Source: Halobacillus sp. A5
GTDB lineage: Bacteria > Bacillota > Bacilli > Bacillales > Halobacillaceae
Length of the DNA stretch: 64,000 nucleotides
Assembly: GCF_024189315.1 (NCBI RefSeq)
Contig: NZ_JAIZEO010000001.1
Coordinates: 124,001-188,000 of the forward strand
Direction of reading: 5' to 3'
The notes under the pieces are model-generated. The model ran no database searches, was not told the origin of the DNA, and worked only from the letters and a program-made list of their open reading frames with translations. Of this stretch, positions 28,356 through 35,309 are shown piece by piece. The first letter of the stretch is position 1. The number at the start of each line of letters is the position of its first letter. The position numbers and the translations under genes are program-made.

Positions 28356-28874
28356 ATTAGCAAAGATAACATGAATGTTAATGAGAAAATTCGTGCACGT
28401 GAAGTACGCCTCATTGATGTAAACGGCGAACAGCTAGGTGTTAAATCAAAAAATGAAGCACTCGATATTGCTGCGAATGCAAATCTTGACCTCGTTATGG
28501 TTGCGCCTAATGCGAAGCCTCCGGTCTGCCGCATTATGGACTACGGAAAATACCGTTATGAGCAGCAGAAGAAAGAAAAAGAGGCTCGTAAAAACCAAAC
28601 AACGATTAAGATTAAAGAAGTTCGACTCAGCCCGGGGATTGAAGAGCATGACTTCAATACGAAGCTTCGTAATGCCCGCAAGTTCCTAAGCAAAGGCGAT
28701 AAGGTGAAAGCTTCTGTACGTTTCCGCGGCCGTGCCATTACACACAAAGAACTGGGCCAAAAAGTTCTTGATCGTCTGGCTGAAGAGTGCAAAGATGTTG
28801 CTACAATGGAGACCAAACCTAAAATGGAAGGTCGTAATATGTTTATGATGCTTGCTCCGATTAACGAGAAGTAA
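28356..28874 (+). CDS. infC: Translation initiation factor IF-3
   Basis: IF-3 keeps the 30S subunit free and checks start codon and initiator tRNA pairing. The 172-residue protein has the N-terminal domain ([20 protein letters not shown]), a Lys-rich linker and the C-terminal domain ([35 protein letters not shown]). I place the start at ATT 28356, seven bases after GGAGGTG, giving [10 protein letters not shown]; the first ATG (28371) is 22 bases from the site and would cut off conserved residues. AUU starts are known for infC and let IF-3 limit its own synthesis. Confidence 0.95.
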   Translation: MSKDNMNVNEKIRAREVRLIDVNGEQLGVKSKNEALDIAANANLDLVMVAPNAKPPVCRIMDYGKYRYEQQKKEKEARKNQTTIKIKEVRLSPGIEEHDFNTKLRNARKFLSKGDKVKASVRFRGRAITHKELGQKVLDRLAEECKDVATMETKPKMEGRNMFMMLAPINEK

Positions 28875-28902
28875 GCAATACCAGCTGAAGGAGGAAATTG
28901 TA

Positions 28903-29100
28903 ATGCCTAAAATGAAAACCCACAAAGGTTCTCAAAAACGTTTTAAGAAAACAGGTAACGGAAAGGTGAAACGTTCTCACGCGTTCACAAGCCACTTGTT
29001 TGCGAATAAATCTACGAAGCAAAAGCGTAAACTGCGTAAAGCTACGTTCGTATCTGCCGGAGATTTCCGTCGCATTAAGCACATGCTTCCGAAGAAATAA
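28903..29100 (+). CDS. rpmI: Ribosomal protein L35
   Basis: A 65-residue, strongly basic component of the 50S subunit ([30 protein letters not shown]). ATG 28903 follows GAAGGAGGAAATTGTA, 28 bases after infC; the reading frame runs 17 codons upstream but those overlap infC. Second gene of infC-rpmI-rplT, controlled by the L20 leader. Confidence 0.98.
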   Translation: MPKMKTHKGSQKRFKKTGNGKVKRSHAFTSHLFANKSTKQKRKLRKATFVSAGDFRRIKHMLPKK

Positions 29101-29135
29101 TATTACAAATTAGAATTATATAGGAGGGAATTCCC

Positions 29136-29492
29136 ATGCCACGAGTAAAAGGTGGAACAGTGACACGCAAACGTCGTAATCGTGTCCTTAAACTAGCAAA
29201 AGGTTATTATGGTTCAAAGCACGCTCTATTTAAAACAGCAAAACAGCAAGTAATGAAATCAGGTCAGTACGCGTACCGTGACCGTCGTCAGAAAAAACGT
29301 GACTTCCGTAAGCTTTGGATTGCACGTATAAACGCTGCGGCACGTATGAATGATATTTCTTACAGCCGTCTTATGCACGGACTTAAGCTTGCCGGAATCG
29401 AAGTGAACCGCAAGATGCTCGCAGACCTTGCTGTCAATGATGAAAAAGGCTTCTCAAGTCTTGCAGAACAAGCTAAATCTGCTCTTAAATAA
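29136..29492 (+). CDS. rplT: Ribosomal protein L20
   Basis: L20 binds 23S rRNA early in 50S assembly and, in bacilli, binds the infC leader to shut down its own operon. The 118-residue protein is typical, with the long basic N-terminal helix ([20 protein letters not shown]) and globular domain ([24 protein letters not shown]). ATAGGAGGGAATTCCC precedes ATG 29136. Last gene of the operon, followed by a terminator. Confidence 0.98.
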   Translation: MPRVKGGTVTRKRRNRVLKLAKGYYGSKHALFKTAKQQVMKSGQYAYRDRRQKKRDFRKLWIARINAAARMNDISYSRLMHGLKLAGIEVNRKMLADLAVNDEKGFSSLAEQAKSALK

Positions 29493-29502
29493 GTAAACAA
29501 AA

Positions 29503-29537
29503 AGTCATTTCCGTTCGGTAGGGAATGGCTTTTTTTA
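29503..29537 (+). terminator. Terminator after rplT
   Basis: AGTCATTTCC (29503-29512) pairs with GGGAATGGCT (29521-29530) with two G-U pairs, then seven T. Confidence 0.88.
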
Positions 29538-29558
29538 TATTGAAATGGAGTTAGTGAG

Positions 29559-29831
29559 ATGGAATTAACTTTAGTGATTTTTAGTTATTTAGGTATTCTA
29601 AATGTGAGTTTATTTATCGTTATGGGCTATGACAAAAGCCAGGCGGTAAAAAGGAACCGCAGAATTAGTGAAAAAACAATATGGATGCTGGCTTGTGCAG
29701 GAGGAGCTCTGGGGGGATTTGCCGGTATGGAGATCTTCAGACATAAAACAAAGCATACTTCGTTTAAAGTTGGCATGCCCTTACTAGTGTTCGTTCAGGC
29801 GGGATTTATTCTATGGGTTCTATTGTTCTAA
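29559..29831 (+). CDS. ysdA: DUF1294 family membrane protein
   Basis: A 90-residue protein with an N-terminal membrane helix (LVIFSYLGILNVSLFIVMGY), the signature YDKSQAVKRNRRISEKT, the glycine-rich helix GGALGGFAGMEIFRHKTKH and a C-terminal helix. This is the DUF1294 pattern; function unknown. It corresponds to B. subtilis ysdA by position after rplT. The ribosome site is weak (GGAGTTAGTGAG). It may share a message with the next gene, 44 bases downstream. Confidence 0.85.
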   Translation: MELTLVIFSYLGILNVSLFIVMGYDKSQAVKRNRRISEKTIWMLACAGGALGGFAGMEIFRHKTKHTSFKVGMPLLVFVQAGFILWVLLF

Positions 29832-29875
29832 AGAAATAAAATAGTCATAGGCTGTAGGTAGGAGGTGCAAACTTC

Positions 29876-30457
29876 ATGAGTGAAGCTTCTTCTGCACTGC
29901 TTGGCTGGATTGAACATCAAGGAATCTGGGCACCCCTTTTGTTTATAATGGTTCATTTGCTCCGTCCGTTTTTCTTTTTGCCGGTAATGCTTGTTTGTAT
30001 TACTGGAGGTGTATTGTTTGGACCAGTTGCAGGCACTGCTTATTCCGTAATTGGTACGCTGCTGTCCAGTCTGCTGTTTTACCGGATGATCCGTCTTGTG
30101 CCATCAGGGTTTAAAAAGCTGCGGACCATGTATGGGCACAGGAGTACGCGTAAAACAAAGCTTACGGTTAAGCAGGTTGCCATTCTCCGTCTTATTCCAT
30201 TTATCCATTTTCATTTACTGTCATACTATTTAATAGAAAGTAGTGTAGACTTTAAAGATTATGCTAAGTCCTCGTTCCTGGCAAACATCCCTTTGGCAGT
30301 TGTTTACACGACTATGGGACAGTGGATCAAAGTTTTTTCTGTTCCTCTGCTTATTGCTTTTATTAGTATTCTGCTCTTATGTTGTTACATGATAAGAAAA
30401 AGATCGGAAGTATTCGTTTGGAAAGAATTCTTCCAACCCAGTGAAGGCCGCTGTTAG
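29876..30457 (+). CDS. TVP38/TMEM64-family (DedA-like) membrane protein
   Basis: A 193-residue polytopic protein. The segment RPFFFLPVMLVCITGGVLFGPVAG is the core of the VTT (DedA/TVP38) domain, with a re-entrant loop and a conserved Arg further on (VAILRLIPF). The C-terminal pair of helices covers about 130-172. Members move or scramble lipids or act in membrane homeostasis; the substrate here is not known. Start ATG 29876 follows AGGAGGTGCAAACTTC. A gene of this family does not sit here in B. subtilis as I recall (ytxB lies elsewhere), so I leave the symbol empty. Confidence 0.8.
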   Translation: MSEASSALLGWIEHQGIWAPLLFIMVHLLRPFFFLPVMLVCITGGVLFGPVAGTAYSVIGTLLSSLLFYRMIRLVPSGFKKLRTMYGHRSTRKTKLTVKQVAILRLIPFIHFHLLSYYLIESSVDFKDYAKSSFLANIPLAVVYTTMGQWIKVFSVPLLIAFISILLLCCYMIRKRSEVFVWKEFFQPSEGRC

Positions 30458-30465
30458 CGGTCTTC
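30443..30465. terminator. Hairpin between the convergent TVP38 gene and ysdB
   Basis: GAAGGCCGCT (30443-30452) pairs with AGCGGTCTTC (30456-30465) across a three-base loop; no strong T run, so its role as terminator is likely but not certain. Confidence 0.5.
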
Positions 30466-30471
30466 TGTGTC

Positions 30472-30870
30472 TTATTCGGATAATGGCTTTATATTTAACC
30501 GGTTGATGGGATACTTCCATTCAATTTTTGAGTATGGGTAATGTATAAGAATTTGTTCCTCCAGAAAGTATAAGTCTTCTCTCTCAAGCCCTTTTAATTT
30601 TGCAGGTTCTTTCGCTGATACATAAATAGTAAGAACCTCAAAAGCATTTTCTGTAGCTCCTAAATACTTTTCCCCTTCGAATAGTATACCTCTGTACGTC
30701 ATAATAAAATTATGCTTCGTGTTCTCAGGATCATCATGGAAGTAGAATTCTTTATTATGTTGAGCCTGCTCTAATTTCCTGTGAGGATCTGTATAAAATT
30801 TAAATACAGTATATACGATGACGGCAGCAGCGATCACCAGGAGGATTCGAAATAAGATAACCATTATCAT
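30472..30870 (-). CDS. ysdB: YsdB family small membrane-anchored protein
   Basis: A 132-residue protein with one N-terminal membrane helix (VILFRILLVIAAAVIVYTVF) and a soluble alpha/beta domain (KFYTDPHRKLEQAQHNKEFYFHDD; NFIMTYRGILFEGEKYLG; FEVLTIYVSAKEPAKL). It matches YsdB, described in B. subtilis as part of the sigma-W stress pathway. Topology suggests the domain is cytoplasmic. It is on the opposite strand from its neighbours. Start at 30870 with GGGAGACGATCTTC upstream; a second ATG lies two codons on. Confidence 0.85.
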   Translation of the reverse strand: MIMVILFRILLVIAAAVIVYTVFKFYTDPHRKLEQAQHNKEFYFHDDPENTKHNFIMTYRGILFEGEKYLGATENAFEVLTIYVSAKEPAKLKGLEREDLYFLEEQILIHYPYSKIEWKYPINRLNIKPLSE

Positions 30871-31034
30871 GAAGATCGTCTCCCTATTTAATCGATATTA
30901 CTTCTTCTACGTTCCCGGATGCTTTTTAGTTTCAAAAAATGATACATTTATAAGTGAAGGTTTAGTGAAATTCTATTTTTTCTTAAGCAGCAGTATCAAA
31001 GTTGAACAGAACCCTATGAAGGAGTGTTTAGGAT

Positions 31035-31517
31035 ATGGATTGGACTACTTACTATAACTGGCAGGCACAGTTAGACGAACACATTATAAAAACTCAAAGC
31101 CTGGAAGAGGCTGAAGTTATCGATGATAAAATTTTAGCATTGTATGTTGAAGTGGGAGAACTGGCTAATGAAACTCGATGTTTCAAATTTTGGAGCACCA
31201 AGCCATCCAGTGATAAGAAAGTTGTGCTCGAAGAATACGTAGATGGACTACACTTTATTTTATCTTTAGGTCTTGACTTGGATTTTCGCTATGAGTCCGG
31301 GTTTCTTACAGATATTTCGAATAAAACCGATGCCTTTTTGAATGTATTTACATCTATTGAGCAATTTAAACATGAACGGAATAAGTCTTCTTATGAGCAG
31401 ATGTTTGAAGCGTATTTAATTCTCGGACAGTCCCTCGGTATAGCAGAATCAGAGCTGAAGAAAGCTTATGAATACAAAAATCAAATCAATTTTCAACGGC
31501 AAAACCAAGGCTATTAA
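31035..31517 (+). CDS. dUTP diphosphatase-like all-alpha NTP pyrophosphatase
   Basis: A 160-residue helical protein of the dimeric dUTPase/MazG-like superfamily. The metal-binding set appears as ALYVEVGELANETRCFKFW (EVGELANE) and, further on, EEYVDGLHFILSLG (the E...D pair on the next helices). Such enzymes hydrolyse dUTP or related NTPs to the monophosphate, cleaning the nucleotide pool. GGAGTGTTTAGGAT precedes ATG 31035. Single gene between ysdB and ysdC. Exact substrate unproven. Confidence 0.82.
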   Translation: MDWTTYYNWQAQLDEHIIKTQSLEEAEVIDDKILALYVEVGELANETRCFKFWSTKPSSDKKVVLEEYVDGLHFILSLGLDLDFRYESGFLTDISNKTDAFLNVFTSIEQFKHERNKSSYEQMFEAYLILGQSLGIAESELKKAYEYKNQINFQRQNQGY

Positions 31518-31533
31518 AGCAACTGGATAATTT

Positions 31534-31562
31534 TTGTTTATTTTCTATGAAAGTTATATAAT
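31534..31562 (+). promoter_or_regulatory. ysdC promoter
   Basis: TTGTTT (31534-31539), 17-base spacer, TATAAT (31557-31562), with a short leader to ysdC. Confidence 0.6.
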
Positions 31563-31597
31563 AAAGAGCAGAGATGAAAAAGGAGGCAATAATTCAT

Positions 31598-32683
31598 ATG
31601 GCAAAGAACGATGAAACACTTCAAATGCTGAAAGAGCTCACAGATGCTAAAGGTATCCCTGGAAATGAACGTGAAGCAAGAGAAGTCATGGCACGTTACA
31701 TTTCACCTTTTGCAGATGAAGTATACACTGACAATCTTGGAAGCCTTGTGGCAAAAAAGACAGGCAATAAAAAAGGACCACGTGTAATGGTTGCAGGTCA
31801 CTTGGATGAAGTAGGGTTTATGGTTACTCGTATTGATGACCATGGGTACATATATTTTCAACCGGTGGGCGGCTGGTGGAGCCAGGTAATGCTGGCCCAG
31901 CGAGTAACCATTATGACACGCAATGGAGATTTGACAGGAATTATAGGTTCTAAACCCCCTCATATCCTGCCTGCCGATCAACGTAAAAAACCTGTAGAAA
32001 TTAAAGATATGTTTATCGATATCGGAGCCTCGAGCCGCGAGGAAGCTAAAGAGTTCGGTGTTATGCCTGGTGATTCAATTGTTCCGTATTTCGAATTCAC
32101 CCAAATGAAGAATGAAAAAATGCTGCTGGCTAAAGCATGGGATAATCGGATCGGTTGTGCCATTGCAATTGAAGTTCTAAAGCAGTTAAAGGGTGAAAAG
32201 CATCCTAATATCGTTTATGGTGTGGGGACGGTCCAGGAAGAAGTCGGTTTACGAGGAGCCCGTACATCAGCCAACCTTATAAACCCTGATATTGCATTCG
32301 GAGTGGATGTTGGAATTGCGGGAGATACACCTGGTGTTTCGGACCGGGATGCGTCAAGTAAAATGGGCGAGGGGCCGCAGATTATTTTATATGATGCCTC
32401 GATGGTTTCTCATAAAGGGCTTCGGGATTTCGTTACCGATACGGCAGATGCAAAAGAAATCCCTTATCAATTTGACTCTCTAGCAGGCGGAGGAACCGAT
32501 TCAGGTGCAATTCATTTAAGCCACAACGGGGTACCTGCACTTTCTATAACAGTTGCTACTCGTTATATTCACTCTCACGCAGCAATGCTTCACCGTGATG
32601 ATTTTGAAAATGCTGTGCGTCTTATTGTTGAAGTTATTAAAGGACTTGATGATAAGAAAGTGAAAGAAATAACATTTAATTAA
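31598..32683 (+). CDS. ysdC: M42 family metallopeptidase (glutamyl aminopeptidase-like)
   Basis: A cytoplasmic, dimetal aminopeptidase of 361 residues, likely forming a large tetrahedral dodecamer like other M42 enzymes and trimming peptides. Metal and catalytic residues show in [12 protein letters not shown] (His, Asp), [14 protein letters not shown] (bridging Asp), [11 protein letters not shown] (Glu-Glu) and [11 protein letters not shown] plus [14 protein letters not shown] 31598 follows AAAAAGGAGG; eight codons of the longer frame lie within that site. Preferred substrate residue cannot be told from sequence. Confidence 0.93.
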   Translation: MAKNDETLQMLKELTDAKGIPGNEREAREVMARYISPFADEVYTDNLGSLVAKKTGNKKGPRVMVAGHLDEVGFMVTRIDDHGYIYFQPVGGWWSQVMLAQRVTIMTRNGDLTGIIGSKPPHILPADQRKKPVEIKDMFIDIGASSREEAKEFGVMPGDSIVPYFEFTQMKNEKMLLAKAWDNRIGCAIAIEVLKQLKGEKHPNIVYGVGTVQEEVGLRGARTSANLINPDIAFGVDVGIAGDTPGVSDRDASSKMGEGPQIILYDASMVSHKGLRDFVTDTADAKEIPYQFDSLAGGGTDSGAIHLSHNGVPALSITVATRYIHSHAAMLHRDDFENAVRLIVEVIKGLDDKKVKEITFN

Positions 32684-32715
32684 ACTAAGAGGTTGTGACA
32701 AACCATTAATCCAAG

Positions 32716-32757
32716 AAAGACCCGGCCAATTCATTCAAAAATTGACCGGGTCTTTCT
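32716..32757 (+). terminator. Terminator after ysdC
   Basis: AAAGACCCGG-C-CAATT (32716-32730) pairs with AATTG-A-CCGGGTCTTT (about 32740-32755) with one internal mismatch, then a short T-rich tail. Another hairpin, GCAGACG/CGTCTGC, follows at 32766-32784. Confidence 0.85.
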
Positions 32758-32839
32758 GTATTTAAGCAGACGTATCTCGTCTGCATACTTCGTTTTTGAG
32801 CGGGTACGGTCCAGGCCTCTTAAATGAGAATAAAAATTA

Positions 32840-32866
32840 AGGCTGTCGAGAAAGTCTCGACAGCCT
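32840..32866 (-). terminator. Terminator after sspI (minus strand)
   Basis: Perfect 12-base arms AGGCTGTCGAGA (32840-32851) and TCTCGACAGCCT (32855-32866); on the minus strand the hairpin is followed by TTAATTTTTATT. Confidence 0.9.
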
Positions 32867-32901
32867 GAGCATTCCTTTGAAGTGAAATGCTTACATAACC
32901 T

Positions 32902-33111
32902 TTATTCAGCTAAACCTTTTTCTAAGGTTTCAAGCATCTCCTGACGATCCTGTTCTCCGGATTCCTTCCAAAGCATTTCGAAAAATACACCTAAACCGGG
33001 AAGCATTTTTTCTTCCCCTTTTTGAAGAGCATCATCGATTGTTGCTTGTAATTGGTCAGCGTTATGACCAGAAACATTTGAAAGAATAGCCTGTCTTAAA
33101 TTTAAGTCCAT
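32902..33111 (-). CDS. sspI: Small acid-soluble spore protein SspI
   Basis: A 69-residue minor SASP made in the forespore. [15 protein letters not shown] and [17 protein letters not shown] are near-identical in style to B. subtilis SspI. It is not of the DNA-protecting alpha/beta type. The start at 33111 has GGAGGTAGAACAC upstream; an ATG five codons earlier overlaps that ribosome site. Normally expressed under sigma-G; I could not place a confident sigma-G promoter. It is divergent from ysgA. Confidence 0.93.
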   Translation of the reverse strand: MDLNLRQAILSNVSGHNADQLQATIDDALQKGEEKMLPGLGVFFEMLWKESGEQDRQEMLETLEKGLAE

Positions 33112-33143
33112 GTGTTCTACCTCCATCTGTGTTTACGTTTAGT

Positions 33144-33173
33144 TTGACCAATTACGTCCCTCCTATGTATTAT
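33144..33173 (+). promoter_or_regulatory. ysgA promoter
   Basis: TTGACC (33144-33149), 18-base spacer, TATTAT (33168-33173), 34 bases before the chosen ysgA start. Confidence 0.6.
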
Positions 33174-33206
33174 AAGGTTGAAAATAAAATGAAATTGAGG
33201 TCGGCT

Positions 33207-33941
33207 ATGATTACTTCATTAACCAATCAGAAAGTGAAAGAATGGAAGAAGCTCCAGAAGAGGAAATATCGTGAACGAGAGGGTTTATTCTTAGTAGAAG
33301 GAAATCACTTAGTGGAGGAAGCCATTAAGAGTCATTGGACGGTAGAAGAAGTCATACTGCGGGAAGGTATAACTTTCTATCAGTCTGAAGAAGTTCCTGT
33401 AACTTATGTGAATGAAAAAGTATTTAATGAAATTGCTGAAACACAAACTCCACAAGGTACTGCAGCCGTTGTAAAAATAAATCCCCATAAATATGAACCT
33501 GTTTCATATTCTTTATTAATAGATGCTGTCCAGGATCCCGGCAATTTGGGTACGCTAATTCGGACAGCAGATGCTGCCGGCTATGAGCAGGTTATTGTTG
33601 GAAAAGGCTCTGTGGACGTCTTTAATGAAAAAGTGATCCGGGCTACACAGGGTTCAATTTTTCATCTTCCGGTTATTCAGGATAACTTAGAGCATGTTAT
33701 TCCTAGTTTGCGTGTGGACGGCGTATCCGTCTACGCGGCTACTTTAGAGGATTCAATATCCTACAAACAGTTAGATCCTTCCTCAAACATTGCATTAATG
33801 GTGGGGAATGAAGGGAATGGCATACAATCCTCCTTACTGGAAGAAGTAGATCAGAATATCAATATTCCGATTTACGGAAGAGCTGAATCACTAAATGTTG
33901 CAATTGCGGCGGCTGTGTTAATGTACCATTTCAAAGTCTAG
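33207..33941 (+). CDS. ysgA: SpoU/TrmH-family RNA 2'-O-methyltransferase
   Basis: A 244-residue knotted (SPOUT) methyltransferase that should methylate a ribose 2'-OH in rRNA or tRNA with SAM. The N-terminal substrate domain (VKEWKKLQKRKYREREGLFLVEG) is L30e-like; the catalytic domain has motif 1 DAVQDPGNLGTLIRTADAAG, motif 2 ALMVGNEGNGI and motif 3 IPIYGRAESLNVAIAAAVLMY. ATG 33207 follows GAGG; the longer frame would cross the promoter. The RNA target is unknown. Confidence 0.9.
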   Translation: MITSLTNQKVKEWKKLQKRKYREREGLFLVEGNHLVEEAIKSHWTVEEVILREGITFYQSEEVPVTYVNEKVFNEIAETQTPQGTAAVVKINPHKYEPVSYSLLIDAVQDPGNLGTLIRTADAAGYEQVIVGKGSVDVFNEKVIRATQGSIFHLPVIQDNLEHVIPSLRVDGVSVYAATLEDSISYKQLDPSSNIALMVGNEGNGIQSSLLEEVDQNINIPIYGRAESLNVAIAAAVLMYHFKV

Positions 33942-33943
33942 GG

Positions 33944-34236
33944 TTGCATTGAGCGAATTCTTTCTCTATAATTATCAACAGTTATATAGTGTAAAAGTGA
34001 GGAAAGAGCTTAGTAAATGATTGCGCAAACGTATTTAGGGAGAAATGCCTTAGACTGAAAGCATTTCTGCGTGGCAATGATTGAAGTTTCACTCTGGAGC
34101 TGACGCCGGACTGGCGTTCCGGATTTACGTCCGTTATTTAAAGATCTAAGTGGGCACATGCGTGTCAACAAGGGTGGTACCGCGAAACGATAATATAAGT
34201 CTCGTCCCTTTTTTCAGGGATAGAGGCTTTTTTTAG
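33944..34236 (+). promoter_or_regulatory. Promoter and T-box leader of pheST
   Basis: TTGCAT (33944-33949), 17 bases, TATAAT (33967-33972). The leader carries stem I (GGGAGAAATGCC ... ACTGAAAGCATTTC), a TTC triplet in AGTTTCACTC as likely Phe specifier, the core AGGGTGGTACCGCG (34171-34184) and the terminator AAGTCTCGTCCC (34197-34208) with GGGATAGAGGCTT (34217-34229) and T run. Uncharged tRNA-Phe should promote read-through. Confidence 0.94.
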
Positions 34237-34259
34237 TTTATAAAAGGAGGAGCTTATTG

Positions 34260-35294
34260 ATGAAGGAGCGTTTACAAGAGTTAAAAGCAGAAGCTTTAAA
34301 TAAAGTAGATGAGGCTCGTGAAGTGCAGCATTTAAAAGATGTACGGGTTGAGTACTTAGGAAAGAAAGGTCCGATAACAGAGGTTTTGAGAAGCATGGGT
34401 AAATTATCGAAGGAAGAAAGACCGGTTATTGGTCAGCTTGCCAACGATGTTCGTGAAGATATTGCTCAAGCTATTGAAAAAAAGCAGAGTGCATTAGAAG
34501 AAGCCGCTTTAGAAAAACAGTTGGAAGCAGAAAGTATCGATGTAACCCTTCCCGGGCGTCCTGTACAAGTGGGAGGGCCGCATTTGCTGACCAGCATCGT
34601 GGAAGAAATCGAAGATCTATTCATCGGAATGGGCTTCGAAATAAAAGAAGGCCCTGAAGTGGAAACGGACTACTACAACTTTGAAGCCTTAAACCTACCT
34701 AAAGGCCACCCCGCACGCGATATGCAGGATTCATTTTATATTACCGAAGAATTGCTGTTAAGAACTCATACATCACCTGTCCAGGCTAGAACAATGGGCT
34801 TAAAGAACGGCAGTGAGCCTGTTAAAATGATCTGCCCTGGTAAAGTGTACCGCAGAGATACAGACGATGCTACTCACTCCCATCAGTTTACACAAATTGA
34901 AGGACTTCTTGTAGACAAGCATGTTCGTATGAGTGACTTAAAAGGTGTTCTAAACACATTTGCAAAACAAATGTTTGGTGCTGAACGCGAAATTCGTCTC
35001 CGTCCAAGTTTCTTCCCTTTTACAGAGCCTTCTGTTGAGATGGATATTTCATGTAAAGTATGCGGAGGAACTGGTTGTTCCGTATGTAAGGGTACTGGAT
35101 GGATTGAAATACTAGGTGCAGGTATGGTCCATCCGAATGTATTAGAAATGGCAGGTTATGATCCAAAAGAATACTCTGGTTTTGCTTTTGGAATGGGACC
35201 GGAACGAATTGCGATGCTTAAATACGGAGTTGATGACATCCGTAATTTCTACATTAATGATCAACGATTCTTAAAGCAGTACCATAAGGCGTAA
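34260..35294 (+). CDS. pheS: Phenylalanyl-tRNA synthetase alpha subunit
   Basis: Catalytic subunit of the alpha2-beta2 PheRS. The 344 residues contain an N-terminal coiled coil (about 1-85), motif 2 ([20 protein letters not shown]) and motif 3 ([17 protein letters not shown]), and the Phe-recognising [12 protein letters not shown] segment. A small Cys cluster ([17 protein letters not shown]) is typical of bacillar PheS. ATG 34260 follows AAAAGGAGGAGC; a TTG at 34257 is the alternative. pheT follows by 15 bases. Controlled by the T-box. Confidence 0.98.
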   Translation: MKERLQELKAEALNKVDEAREVQHLKDVRVEYLGKKGPITEVLRSMGKLSKEERPVIGQLANDVREDIAQAIEKKQSALEEAALEKQLEAESIDVTLPGRPVQVGGPHLLTSIVEEIEDLFIGMGFEIKEGPEVETDYYNFEALNLPKGHPARDMQDSFYITEELLLRTHTSPVQARTMGLKNGSEPVKMICPGKVYRRDTDDATHSHQFTQIEGLLVDKHVRMSDLKGVLNTFAKQMFGAEREIRLRPSFFPFTEPSVEMDISCKVCGGTGCSVCKGTGWIEILGAGMVHPNVLEMAGYDPKEYSGFAFGMGPERIAMLKYGVDDIRNFYINDQRFLKQYHKA

Positions 35295-35309
35295 GGAGGA
35301 CAAATAACA

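Noticed and set aside
28852-28902. Seventeen-codon N-terminal extension of rpmI
   Set aside because: Overlaps infC and lies before a strong ribosome site for the normal L35 start.
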